A stretch of DNA of 64,000 nucleotides, from the NCBI GenBank assembly GCA_950295325.1, contig OX485805.1:51918758-51982757 (forward strand). The letters run 5' to 3'. Below are positions 22,863-35,400 of the stretch, piece after piece. The DNA comes from Polytrichum commune (taxonomy: Eukaryota; Streptophyta; Polytrichopsida; Polytrichales; Polytrichaceae). The translations under genes and the position numbers were made by a program. Every line of letters starts with the position of its first letter. The first letter of the stretch is position 1. A model generated the notes under the pieces. The model did no database searches. It saw only the letters and a program-made list of their open reading frames with translations, and was not told the DNA's origin.

Positions 22863-24080
22863 AGTGAGTTTGATGATCTGGTTCTTGTCAGCTTCCTACT
22901 CCAGGTTGTGAGTGACTTTTCACTGAGTGTGTGCACTCATATGTAGTTGGTTTACTGATGTGATGTTCGAGGATGTCAATGTTTTCATCTACGATCTTCA
23001 AGGTTCACTACTAGAATATTCAAGAGTTAATGTCTCAAACAGTGTCTTAACAATGTTGCTCCAGAAATGTCTTAGGAGGAGTCAAAAAGCGGTTCATTCA
23101 ATGCCTTTACTGTTGCTAGTGGAAACGAAAAGCAAATTCCAGAAAGGCCCACCTAATCTTCCACCCTATCTCCCTCCTTTTCACTACTCAGGTATATTAG
23201 AGAGCAAGGAGCAACAAGGTGGGGAGCAAGTTTATTTAGATTGTGCAACAAGGTGTATCCGCAATAAAGACCTCCTTTAATGAAGCTGACAATTCAGTAA
23301 TTGGTGAAATTAATTGATCTCCGTAGCACCATGTTTTACAAAGACCTTACAAACAGAAAGTTGTTTATTAAAAACTAGGAAACATCTGCAATAAAAAAAA
23401 TTGCTCATCAATGAGAACAACACCCAATAGCCCATCAAACAATTAGGACAAGAAAGAGTACAAACTGGAAAGGGATGAATGAAAATTATATGTTGCTTCT
23501 CTCTTGTGGGGATGATAGATTGCAAAAGAATATTGAATATCACATACTTGTCATATACTTGTCATAGTCAAGGGCATTCTTGTCTTAAGGAAATAAGAAC
23601 TTATAGAGATGCATATTGAACTAAACCCTGCCATTTTGTAGTGACACTTCACTCATTATGCATGAACTAGTTTACATTTAGTCAAAAATATGGACATATA
23701 TCTTCTTCCTCCCAATTCATTCAGAGACATAAAAACTCACCTTGCACTCCTTCCATTGGAAAGAAAAACATAATATGCGGCAGTAATAAATTAATTGAGT
23801 ATGAACAATGGATTGGCTTACCTTTAAATTAACATGTGCATTCGTCACTTGCATCAAGCTCAATATGCCGCAATCAATACTCAGCTAGAAGATGTGTAAC
23901 TTGTGTTATTTAATGTCTCTATAACTAGTTTAGGTTATGTTATTCATTGCAATTCAATATGTCGATGATAACAATGTAAGTTCCAAATAACAATTGCTTT
24001 CAACACTCACAAAAATAGGGTATGACCAGCATGTTAGTTGCCTATATTTGAACCCTCTCGTTCAATGAAATCACCATCAT
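22863..24080. other. No gene supported
   Basis: A 117-codon plus frame (22927-23280, no convincing start) shows no motif. The rest is AT-rich. It may contain the 5' LTR or leader of the Copia remnant, but no paired repeat was found. Confidence 0.35.
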
Positions 24081-24099
24081 TTCTCTCTAAAACGTTGCT

Positions 24100-27000
24100 A
24101 CTGCCAGCCTCCAGTTTCCTCATGGTGTCAGCCAAATTCTCCTCCAAAAATGCCTCGTTCAAAGTAATTGCTACCAGTACTTTATCTGCACACGTCTTGC
24201 TAGGTAATTTCTTATTAGAAGATCAAGGGATTGAGAATTTGAACCTCCCGCCAACTCCCTAATTTGGCTTTTCACTAATGGTTCATTTAAACTAAACCAA
24301 GATTTGTTGTTGCCTCTATGTAGCCCCGTCCTTCCACATCCACAATATAGCTCCAATCCTCATCCTCGTTATCTTGGTGCTAAAACACTTGTGTGATTGT
24401 ATCTGCGCTAACCCAAGGCTCTCAATTACCCAAATTTAAATTTGTTTTGATTTTCATGAACCTATACTCAACCTCTACTTAGGTTGCACGGTTATGTGAT
24501 CTAACAATAATATTATACCACTTCCTCCTAAACAAAACCTTATTCTGTTGAGATGACAATGGAACCTCCACTACTTCTTCCAAAATTCCATAGTACTAGA
24601 GTTTAGCTTGTTGGTTACGGGGATCATTTTTCTTTGCTATACAATCTATGTAGCTAGGAGTAGCTATGCCTAAATTTGTTGTAGCAGTTGCATTTTCATC
24701 TACCAATTCTATAATGTAATGCCATCCATTGATTATGCATAATCAATGCCATCCAATAGGATTCAACCTTGTGAGCATTTCTTCAAAATAAAAGAATGAC
24801 TCTTAGGCCAAGTATCCATCATTCATGCTACCTTCTGGATGATTTTTTTTACGGACCATTGATTTTAAAGTTTTCATGTACCTCTCAAGGAAATATAACC
24901 ATATGTTGTGCACTGGACTTGCCACCTCCACCTCTTCGGGAAGATGTACCAACATGTGAGGCATAATATCAAAAAATCATGGTGGCATACAACCCCAAAT
25001 AAACACATAATCTTTGTCATTTCTACCTTCCAAAATGGAATTTCCTCGGTAACTATGTTTCTCCCACAAATCCATCTTAAAAACATAGCAAGCATGTAAA
25101 TACCTTCTATGATTTCCCTGGACAACGTACCCCGAATGACAATAAGTTAAATGAATTATACGAGGACATGATAATCGATGATAATCCACTAATTTATTTT
25201 GCGATTGTAATATATTTTTTACCGCCAATTGGTCAACCATTGTCCCCATTGCATTAGAAAAAAATTTCATCATTGTTTTCGTAACGTTTTTATCTATGTG
25301 CATACAATCATGCAGGTGGCGTATGAGAAAACCATGCACATGCACCCACAGACCAAAGTTTTTATATATTGAAATATCATAATTTTTTAGGAATATGTAT
25401 CATTAATTATTACATTGTTGAGCTCAATCTCTATACATTATGAGTGCATGATCTAGGTAAATATCTTCCAATAAGGTGGAATGAACAAGACTAACAATCT
25501 TTTCATCCCTCTTCTATCCTTTGGCATGTTTGTTTGTCGAATATGTTTTCTACGTCGTATCCAGTATCGTGCATCAAGTCTCACAAAGATGGGATTGTAA
25601 TTCAAATGACTTGTAAACTTTCTCTTAAAATATGGTTTCCTCCATTTGTGTGCAAGAGACAAGAATTGTCTAAATGATGGATAAAATATTCTTTTCAAAC
25701 TCAAATTCATTATAAATGTTAGATTTCCGCACACACGTTACATGCGTTTTTGTCCCGAATAACCAAACCGGACACAACACCTAAACGTGCAATTTACTAT
25801 CTTCATCTTAGATCATTTACAGATCAACAAACGTGTTCTTATTCTATAGTCGTTGGAATAGTCAAAGATAGACAAATCAACAAATAACATACCTGGAAAA
25901 TCCGTCATAGTCCACAACAACGTTGCTTTCAAATTAAATAACTCTTTGCGGTGTGCATCATAAATGTTGGAAACTCCATTCCACAATATCTTGAGTTCAT
26001 CAATTAAAATGCCTATGAATATGTCAATATTTTTCACTTGTTTTGGACATGCGCATTCAATTCTAAATTGAATTCACATAGACCCACATAATAAAAAGAA
26101 AGTAGATGTTGAATATAGTGCAATGCCACCAATAAGTACATATCTATAGATATGTGTAGATATATAGATTTATAGGCATAGATGTAGATATATATTTATA
26201 TATCAGTGTGTTTGTGCGCGCGCATGCACAATACTTGGTATTATTGTTGACAATAAAATGAAACAACTCCTAATTGCAAGAAATGGTGGCAGGTTGTACA
26301 ACATAAGGGTGATTGGCCATGTTGAATGGTTAGTTTGTTGTTGCCCAGAAGGATTTACACCATTTGTTGACAAACCAAGCCTTATGTTTTTTCTGGGGAC
26401 AAACCAAGCTCTGGCCATGTTGTGTCCACATGCCTTCAAGCACATCCATCTTGAGGTCCATTCGTTATCCCCATTTTGCTTTCATTTGCAACATGTCACA
26501 TCATGAGTTTGGAAGGTGTTGGATTGCGGAACATGGCTTGAAGGCATGGTATCGAAGGATTTTTTATTTTTTTATTTTTTTATTTTTTTGCAACAACAAA
26601 TGTAATTGGGGTTTAGGTTATCCTTCAATCATGACATTTACACATCACATATAATAAGTAAATGAAAAAATGAAATATCATATATAAATGACGAAATGAA
26701 ATAACATAGGTTTGTTGGTCTATTGGGGCCGGGTACTTACTTCCTTGGGCATTTGAACACCTTTTGTGTTTTATCTATATCGGCTTTCTTTGCATATTGG
26801 GCAATGATCCCGTAATAGATAGTACAATTTCTAAGACAACAATGAATGTGAGTAAATCCCAAACCACTACCCTCATGAATTTTCTTAATTCAACATGACT
26901 TTTAGGCAACATCGGATTAAGATGCTTAGGTAGGAAGAAGTTGGAAATTATAGACATCATCGATGAGATGGCAACGTTGGATATATTGAAGTTGATTTGA

Positions 27001-27235
27001 AATTATAGAATCAAGAGAAGAGCTTTCAACATGCAAGTCGAGGAACCATTGTAAATTGGCACTTGAGATTGCTCATATGAAAAACATTCACCTTCAAAGG
27101 GGGGGGGGGGGTTAGGAGGGGGTATGGATATGGATGGTGGCCACTAGTTGTTGTGGCATGGTCAGGAATATTGGATTCCATCCAATCTTCCAAGATTTGA
27201 GGAAGATGATCATCATCGTCATGTTGCCCCATAGG
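24100..27235 (-). pseudogene. CACTA (En/Spm) TNP2-type transposase, decayed
   Basis: Successive minus-strand blocks, in different frames, follow the order of plant TNP2 transposases: L-P-K-S-H-V-E-L-R-K-F (about 26900) then I-H-C-C-L-R-N-C-T-I-Y-Y-G (about 26840); R-L-G-L-S-T-N-G-V-N-P (about 26370) and S-T-W-P-I-T-L-M-L-Y-N-L-P-P-F-L (about 26310); F-N-L-K-A-T-L-L-W-T-M-T-D-F-P (about 25930); D-C-M-H-I-D-K-N-V (about 25310); and P-H-M-L-V-H-L-P-E-E-V then L-E-R-Y-M-K-T-L-K (about 24950-24880, DUF4218-like). A short DUF4216-like Y-Y-G-I-L-E-E-V-V-E-V lies near 24590. Many stops and frameshifts make it non-functional. A possible acidic N terminus lies near 27200. The CACTA termini were not located. 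Confidence 0.75.
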
Positions 27236-28839
27236 GACATCGTAAGTTGAGGGTTAATAACGAGAGGCCAGGTGGATGCACATGCGTGGAACTCCAACAA
27301 GCCAAATCTCCGCAGCCTATAGGGTTTAGGGTGAGACAGGAAGAGAATCGAAGCCAGTGAGCTTCACAACATCAACCAGAAACTGTGAGAAGAACAATTG
27401 GTAGTCCTTGGAGGTGCCTTTCATGGAAGCGGGAATTTGAATCTGCCAACGGAAGCCAATGTAAGTTTGAAAAGGCAATTCTTGATGTCATTTTGGTTCG
27501 CAGGCAGGAGCACTTACAAGAATGTGGTCAGCCCTCCATCGCGCAACCTCGAGAGTCCAGTAGCTGTGCTCCTACCATCAAGTGCAACAATGTATTAGGT
27601 ATGTTAAGTAAATAGAAGGTTTAGGGTTTTGCATGGTCTCTCCACCAATGTTTCATCAATGTGGTGATTTGAAAGTTAACATGTAAAATGTATTATTCCC
27701 CTCTCAATTATGAATATAGATTCTACCTCAGGTGCCACAGCAAGTCGCATCTGTCACAACGAGTTGCAGAGCCTCCGAATCCGTCTACCCCCACTGATGA
27801 GGAGCTGTACAATCTCCACTTACTTGCTAGTGTTTGTGAGGAAGCCAATAATTGTGCCTGACAGACTACAATTTGGAAAAGGTGAGGACATCTTGAATCC
27901 AATAGCAGCAACTTCCTATGGATGCAGAATTAATGAGGGCGGACGATGAGGAACTCCTACTCCGCCAAATTAAATTTCATGATGAATCATTACTGGCCTT
28001 CAGTCGATCATGAAGATTGCTTAATTTCGTGTCCACCTGACAAGTGGGGTCTGATCTGTATGCAGAGGCCAACATTTGATTTGTGGAACATTTTGTAGAC
28101 CAGGAAGACATCAATTGGCAAGCAGGGTTCTTCAATTGCAATATTCTTCTCAGCACATCAGTTGTACTCACTTCTTCTTTCGCTTGCAGCACTTAGAAGC
28201 AGTAATCAAAGCACGCATTCCTTTATTTGGTTGCAAGCAACTGTGAACTACACATACCCATAGTTTTTATGTGCAATCTACAGATTTTGGACATCCACAG
28301 AACTTATTTCATTGTTCAGATAAATTCTGTCTTTCCACAGGTGGAGTTTTGGTTGAAAGTATAGAATATTCTCCTCTGCAATATTCAATTGGCCGAGTGC
28401 AAGGGCCGACTCTCTCTTCTCTTCTTCATGTGGATGTGAGTTTCTCTCTAGCCTCCTCTATGTGTGCTCATGGTTGGGAGGTTACATGCCAATAGAATAT
28501 AATAGTATCTAGAATATCAAGATTGTAGACTAATTGGTGTCAAGAGTGGACATGCCAAATGTAGAAGAACTAATGACATTATATCGATTCCTGCAAGAGA
28601 ATAGGTGTTGGCATGGAATTAGTGGTGGAATTGTGGATGTTTACAAGAACTTGGGCACTCTCAAACACAGTAGTGCGGCTTGAGATCCTTGTAATGAAAT
28701 CCTAGATTTCTGATATGTTTCACAACGTGAATCACATTGTCTGGATCCTTGCCTGCATCATATTTGGTTTCCTGACATATTTTTCCACTGCATGGTCTAC
28801 TGGCTTTTGCCTCATGAAGTGCATTGCCAACAATGACTG
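27236..28839. other. Unresolved region with exon-like stretches
   Basis: On the plus strand, 27385-27480 and 27505-27598 are separated by a possible 57-base GTAAGT...TTCGCAG segment. 27729-27860 follows an acceptor-like CTACCTCAG. No frame joins across them to a protein that I recognise, and stops interrupt 27900 onward. This could be a decayed gene or the 5' region of the CACTA element. No call is made. Confidence 0.25.
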
Positions 28840-29060
28840 CTAGTTCCAGATGAACCGGTTGAGTTTGAGAAATAAAGAGTTGAAGTTCAAGGCTTCAGGA
28901 AAATTGTGGATCATTTTAGAGAAATCCATGGAATGTACTCAAATTGATAAAGAAGTTTTGAAAGATTACAACATGTAACCCGGTTGGACTTGGAACACTA
29001 GAATTTTGACCATTCATGTCCAAAAGTCTCCCCGGACATTGATTACCAAAAGGTGAGAAA
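28840..29060 (-). repeat. Repeat family R1, copy 3
   Basis: The reverse complement carries CTAGTGTTCCAAGTCCAACC and GGGTTACATGTTGT, giving the uninterrupted sequence at the site where copy 2 holds its MITE. The right half (GAACTTCAACTC, AAACTCAACCGG) is also present. It is followed at 29095-29310 by the block shared with about 10010-10190. Confidence 0.7.
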
Positions 29061-29802
29061 TTAATGTACATTGACTTCGCAACATTGATGATATTGAAGT
29101 AAAATTGGACTAAGTCCAAAGTCTAGAATTATTAAATGATGAATTCTATCATATGATCCCACAATAGGATTGTATTGTAAGATGCTTAGATAGAATTCTA
29201 TTGTGAAATCAATTCTACTAGAATATGCATAGTTGATTATGATAATATTATAGCAATTGTTTTGCTTTTTATTTCGCTATTGAAAATTTATTTACATAAA
29301 TTTACCATTTCTGTAATGTTGCCTTCAAGTTCATGATGAATTCAAGGAATATGAAAAAATAAATCTAACTCCTAAATATTTAAGGTCATGAAATCTACAT
29401 TCAAAACCATATTTAGCCATCACCTTTTGAGCAATACTTTTAAGAATAAGTTTTGAAGACCTCATCTTGATCTTCTATATTTGAGTACCTAACACAACAA
29501 TTTGAAAAAAAAATCCAATTTAAACAACACTTTGCTATTATTTCTAAGCATTTGACCCAAATTTATTTTAGTATATTGGAACACTTTTTTCATATACTTA
29601 ATTATTCTTGCTCCCTTATGATTTTGATATGTCTTAAGTATATGGGGGAAAATTATCTCATGTTGTCTATTGTAACGTGAGTCTAAGAGGGAATGAGAAC
29701 TCCATGCATATTTTGTCTCTGCATATGCACATAATGTAGTGCAGCTCAATATTAGGTTCAGATATGCAATCACACAAATACTGGGAAGGAGCACCCATGA
29801 AA

Positions 29803-29957
29803 CTACACCAAATATGATATTTAGTGTGACTTTCTTTTTGGATTAACACGGTGGTATATCTTTTTAGTATTGAAATTTTTTTGCCAAGTAAAGTTGTCGA
29901 TGTTCTATAATGTCCAAACTACCTATTTAACATTTGTTGGTAAAAAACTATGAGACT
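29803..29957. mobile_element. Truncated MITE related to 18786-19005
   Basis: CTACACCAAATATGATATTTAGTGTG starts a stretch that follows the 18786 element closely (ACGGTG-TATATCTTTTT, AAAGTTGTC-ATGTTCT, TGTCCAAACTACC). The match stops near 29957 without the right terminal repeat, so the copy is truncated. Confidence 0.7.
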
Positions 29958-32497
29958 CACAACTTCTCCATCTTATCCGCTAAGGTGACTACATTGGTTG
30001 GTGACATGACAAGTTGACAAAGAGGACAAATCACATGTACGTAAACAACGCAATGGATAAAGTTTTTATTTCAGCAAATGACTTTTGACAATCTTTTGTC
30101 CATGCACTCATATGAACCAGGCCTTAATGTCAAGTGCCATGTGATGTGGAAATGATGATGTTCATGTCCTTCCTAAATTCTTGATTAGGTAGTCTATCAA
30201 GGCTTATTTTCATAAGCCAATCCATAGATGCTTGAGATCCACTTGTATCATCTTGAATTAGAGGCCCACTTTAAACTTGGGGCCAGATTCAAGGCCAGCC
30301 CAAACTCTAAAATTTGGTCCAATTGTATCACTCGGTTTTGTCAAATCTGGCCTTGAACATACTAGGATGGGCTTGAACATTGAGTCATCCTATGTTGTGT
30401 CCTAGGAGTCAAATCTTCGAGCTAGCTTGAACAAATTGTGACGAGGTTTTCTTTAGCTCAAACTCTCAACATGAGGTTGGATTGGGCTCATCTAGTGGAT
30501 AATGAACATTTCTATCATCTATCTATGAAAGGTTTAGGCTCTTCATTGAAAGGACATTGGGACCAAAAATCCGTCCTCATCACTTTACATGAGAGAAGGT
30601 CGGACCCAAAAAGGTTGATAAAGTTGGGCCGGATTGAGGGCTTAATGCTTGAGAATTGGGTTGGCCCTCCATCTAGCCCTAGGCCGTGTATAGAGTGACG
30701 AATCATAATGCTCAATTTGACAAGGTAATGACCAATTTTGAGCCTGCTATCCTCAACCTGTTACAAGACAAGATCATATTGCATTCTTTAATTACGTAAC
30801 ATGTTAGTGATCACTAAAGTCCCCAACACACCATCTATGTCACAACCTTTTCATAAATATGAATACATAAATTTGGCACATGATATATATATATATATAT
30901 ATTGTAAAGGCATCCTAAAAGATTTCTTATTTCCCATAAATCATAACATGTTGTAGGGAATATGTTTGAAAAGAAATCATGAATTACTAGGTTTTTGGGT
31001 TTCATAATAGGCGGCGTGGTGTCCCCCAAATGACTATGTATAGAGTAACATGCTAAGGAAAGGGCATTGTGGGATTCTTTAGTTGTTGCCCTCTAGGCAG
31101 TGCCTTCAATTCCCACAATGTCCACCCCTAGTGCATTACACTACAAAAAGCACACATTCTTTTCCTTGTACATTGCTTATCATCTCCCAAATGGAGAGCA
31201 TTAAGGATAAGAATATGTGTGTGTGGACATTTCACACTAGCATAACGTCCTCCTTTCCAAAGCAAAGATATTATGCTTGAGAATGGACAAATATCAACCA
31301 TTTCTTTCCATAGAGAACCTCTTATCTCTCTCTAAGAAGGAGAACCCACCGTGGAGCCACATCATGTCTTTAGTTGGGGCTCCACTTGGCATGGAGATTC
31401 TTCAATGTTTTACAGATAGTAGTTGCAAATTACATTTGATTTCATTTTTATTTGAAGAAGAATGGCACTCCAAAGTTTTATTGAAGCTCGTGGAAGGTCA
31501 CTAAAACTTGGAGGAACCAAATTTTCATGCCCGGAGTGTTGTCTATTATAAGGATAACATTTATTGTGGGCAGCATTCCAACACCCCAAACAAAAAAATG
31601 CTTCAAAATTGACATACAAGCTCCTTGTGAGAGGCACTCATCATTTAGTCAATGAACTTTGACCACCTCTAGAATAGGCATATGATTTTATATTCCATAA
31701 TTCAAAATCATGCATATGTGTATTCTAAATACATAAATCTAGTTTTACTTTTATTGAATTTCTTCATCCATCTCCTCATCCAAAATTAGTAAAACTTCAC
31801 TAGCTACCCCACCTTGAAAACCTAAACTCTACAATCGTTGGATCTTCTTAAAGTTTGATGAAATGAAAATATCTTTCTTCCCATATATTCTTAATAAAGT
31901 GGGTTTACACATACAAGTGGGTGATCATAAAATATGTTGGTGCTAATGTGATCAATTGCCCTCTACATCAAGGATGGTATGAATGTTACATGATCATCGA
32001 AATGAACTTGTGGACAATAAAGGATTAACAAATAAAAGAAATTACACAAATATGTGCAATTAAGTTGCCTTTTCGAATGGGTTTCCTTTTTACCAAAATT
32101 ACCTTGGATCTAAATTAGATGACAAAAACTTACAACTTTGTTTATTCATTATACAACAATCACAATAAAAAATAAAACAATTTTTTATTGTGATAATAAA
32201 TACTCTAAATAGTGTGGATTGTCGATAAGTTAGCATGGGGCAACCTAATTGCACATATTAGTGTGGAAGCGCTTTATGTAGGGAACCCAAATCCACAGAA
32301 AGGCAGACTCCAATCCCACGTGGCACTAATATCTTATCCAACGCCCCGTCACTTATTAGTACTGAAGACCACCCAAGACCACCCGCAACTCTCCAAGTCC
32401 CGAGGGTCTTCCGCCCACATCTTTCCAAGACCTCGCAAGACTCCCCCCCCAGTCTCTGAGCTCCAAGTTTCGCCAAGGTTCCCAAGCTCTCGCAGCT
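29958..32497. other. Intergenic DNA and CYP97C1 promoter region
   Basis: No gene or RNA gene recognised. A (TA)n microsatellite lies at 30883-30902. The last 250 bases before the CYP97C1 ATG become C-rich (CCACCCGCAACTCTCC, ACTCCCCCCCCAG), as expected for a 5' leader, and the ATG is the first in its frame after an in-frame stop-rich AT region. No TATA box can be assigned with confidence. Confidence 0.4.
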
Positions 32498-35400
32498 ATG
32501 GCGGCCCACGGCCTCGGGGGTGCGCTGCAAACCACCGCGAAACCGATCCAAATCGCCAATAACACTCCACACAACTCCACCAAAGCGTTCATACCCCTCC
32601 ACCCGCAAAGAAAAGTCTTGAAATTCGGCACCAATCCCACGGAGAATGGCAAATTACGATTACAATGGAATGGCAAAGCAGCAAGAATTGGAGGTCTCCG
32701 GTGCAATGCTGCAAGCGGTGGCGATGGCGGGGGCCCAATGGACAAGTCAGGCGCAGGAAAATCGTGGGTGAGCCCCGACTGGCTGACGTCCGCGTTGAGC
32801 CTAGGCAAGGGGCCTGATGTATCAGGGATCCCCGTGGCGGATGCGAAGCTGGAGGATGTGAAGGACTTGCTCGGGGGCGCATTGTTCTTGCCCTTGTTCA
32901 AGTGGATGATGGAGTCTGGCCCCGTTTATAGACTCGCTGCTGGGCCCAGGAACTTCGTTATAGTGGGAGACCCGGCTGTGGCTAAGCATGTGCTCAAAGG
33001 CTACGGGAAGTATGCCAAGGGGTTGGTTGCTGAGGTTGCGGAGTTTCTGTTTGGCTCGGGCTTCGCAATTGCCGAAGGCCAGCTATGGACGGTATTTTCC
33101 TCAATCCTCTGCATCTTTCTTCGCTGCCCTACATTCATCAATTTTGAGTTTCTTAAGAAATTGCATTCTCACTTGGAGTTAATCCTCTCAACCCAACCTC
33201 CGGGATTTTTGGGTTTGGTTGACGAATTTTGGGTTTGGCACTCCCCGCATCTCTCCTTATCTTACAAGGGGGGGGGGGATGAGGTTGCGGAGTTTTTGTT
33301 TAGCTTTGGCTTCGTCGTCGCTGAAGGCAATCTATGGACGGTATTTGCTTTAATTCCTTGCCAATCTCGTCACCCTAAATCAATTTTGAGCTCTTAAAAT
33401 TGCATCCTGAATTGGAATTTATCCTCTCAACCCTACCCCATTGAAGCATTTTGGTTCTGGTTGGCGATTTTTGGGTATGGCAATCCTTGCATCTCTCATT
33501 ACCCTACATGTGAGGTCGTGCAATCTCTGTCGAGTTGGAATCCTCCCTTTTCCACCTCAGCATTCTGGTATGGGTAGACAAGTTCTGGGTGTAGGTCTTG
33601 GAGTTTTGGGATGGTATGCACGCCCTGAAGGTTTTGCAGAGGGTTGTTAAGTTTCTTCATTTTCCTTTCCTGTCCAACACCAATGAAAACGCTGGTCGTC
33701 TAAGTTATTCACAAGTAGCACAATGAAGTGACTTTGGTTTCGAGTGGTATGTGAAATTCATGACATTCTGACCTTGTTGGAGAGGGTTGTTAATTTTGGT
33801 ATGTTAATTGGTTGCAATTGTTGGAAGGTACTTCAATCCTCTGCATCTCTCGTCATCCTACCCATTGAACCCTTAAAATGCATGTTCAATTGGAATTTAC
33901 CTTCTCAACCCCAAGCAGTTTGGTTTTGGTTGATGAATTTTTGGGGTTTCGAATTTTGATTGACCAAATTTGGATTTTCGAATTCTGAATTGGAATTCTC
34001 CCTTTTCCACCCCAGCATTCTGGAATACGTGGACAAGTTCTAGGGTTTGGGTTTTGGATTAGTGTGTGAGCCGCAATGTAGGACTTTTAAGGAGACGCAC
34101 ACCCTGAAGGTTTTGCCGAGGGTTCTATCGGTTTCATCATCCTCATTTCCTTTTCCACCCTAGCATTGTGGTACTTGGGGATAAACTTTGATTTCTATAG
34201 TTGAAGAGACTCTGCTTTCAGGTATAATGTGAACCGCATTACATTCTGAATTTGTTGGAGAGGTTGTTGATTGTGTGATGTGAATGTGGTGGTAATATGT
34301 GAACCCATGACATTCCGAGTTTGTTGGAGAGGATTGTGGATTTTGTTTTGCTAATTTGGTTGCAATTGAGCAGGTTCGGCGACGAGCTGTTGTTCCCTCA
34401 CTCCACAAGAAGTACCTGGCCACGATGGTGGACCGCGTCTTTTGCAGGTGTTCAGACAGGTTAGTAGCCAAGCTGGAGAAGGCTGTAGAGTCAGGGTCTG
34501 CCGTGAACATGGAACTGCAATTCTCGCAGTTGACACTCGACATCATTGGTCTCTCTGTATTCAACTACGACTTTGATGCACTTACATCTGACAGCCCTGT
34601 CATTGAGGCTGTTTATACTGCTCTCAAAGAAACGGAGTCAAGATCGACAGACATTTTGCCTTACTGGCAGGTGAGGGGGTGATCTTGTCTCTCATCTACC
34701 CTAAAATGATGCAAAAGTGGGGGACATACTTTTGGTCCATCCAACACAATAGTTTATATTGTGCAGTATTCAGAATTTGACACAAATTTTCATATATGGG
34801 TTGAACTTGTGAAGATCCTGTTTCTGTAAGATAGTGCCATGAAGATTAAAAGCCACAAAAGTTGTACAAATCATAAGGGAGACAGTGAAGAGTTTACATA
34901 ATTTTATTCCATCCAACATAGCAATTTTATTGGGAAGTATTCGTAATCTGACATGAATTTTCCAATGTGGGGTTAACTTGCAAAGATTTTGTTTCTTTGT
35001 AACATAGTGCCAAGGCAACGAAAAGCTGGAAAAGCTGTACAAATCATGAGGGAGACAGTATATAGGGTTATCTAGTTTTGGTCCATCTACCATAACACAT
35101 AGATTGTGAAGTATTCATAATCTGACACGAATTTTCAAATGGAGGGTTACATAATTTTTGTCCATTCAACACAACAATGTTATTGGGAATTATTTTTAGT
35201 CTGACATGAATTTTCCAATGTGGGTGGAACTTGCAAAGATCCCGTTTCTATGTAAGATAGTGCCGAGGCAACAAAGAGCCGCAAAAGCTGTACAAATCAT
35301 TAGGGAGACAGTGGAGAGGTTGGTGGCACAATGCAAAGAGATAGTGGAGGCTGAAAAGGAGACACTGCAAGGAGAGGAGTATGTTAATGAGTCTGATCCC

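Noticed and set aside
17885-30902. Search for CRISPR-like arrays or operons among the TA and TTTG tracts
   Set aside because: The tracts at 11805, 17885, 22481 and 30883 are simple microsatellites. The genome is a plant nuclear genome, with spliced genes and no regularly spaced repeats.
32356-32901. Minus-strand 181-codon frame over CYP97C1 exon 1
   Set aside because: GC-rich antisense shadow of exon 1. No motif, and the plus-strand frame matches CYP97C1 throughout.
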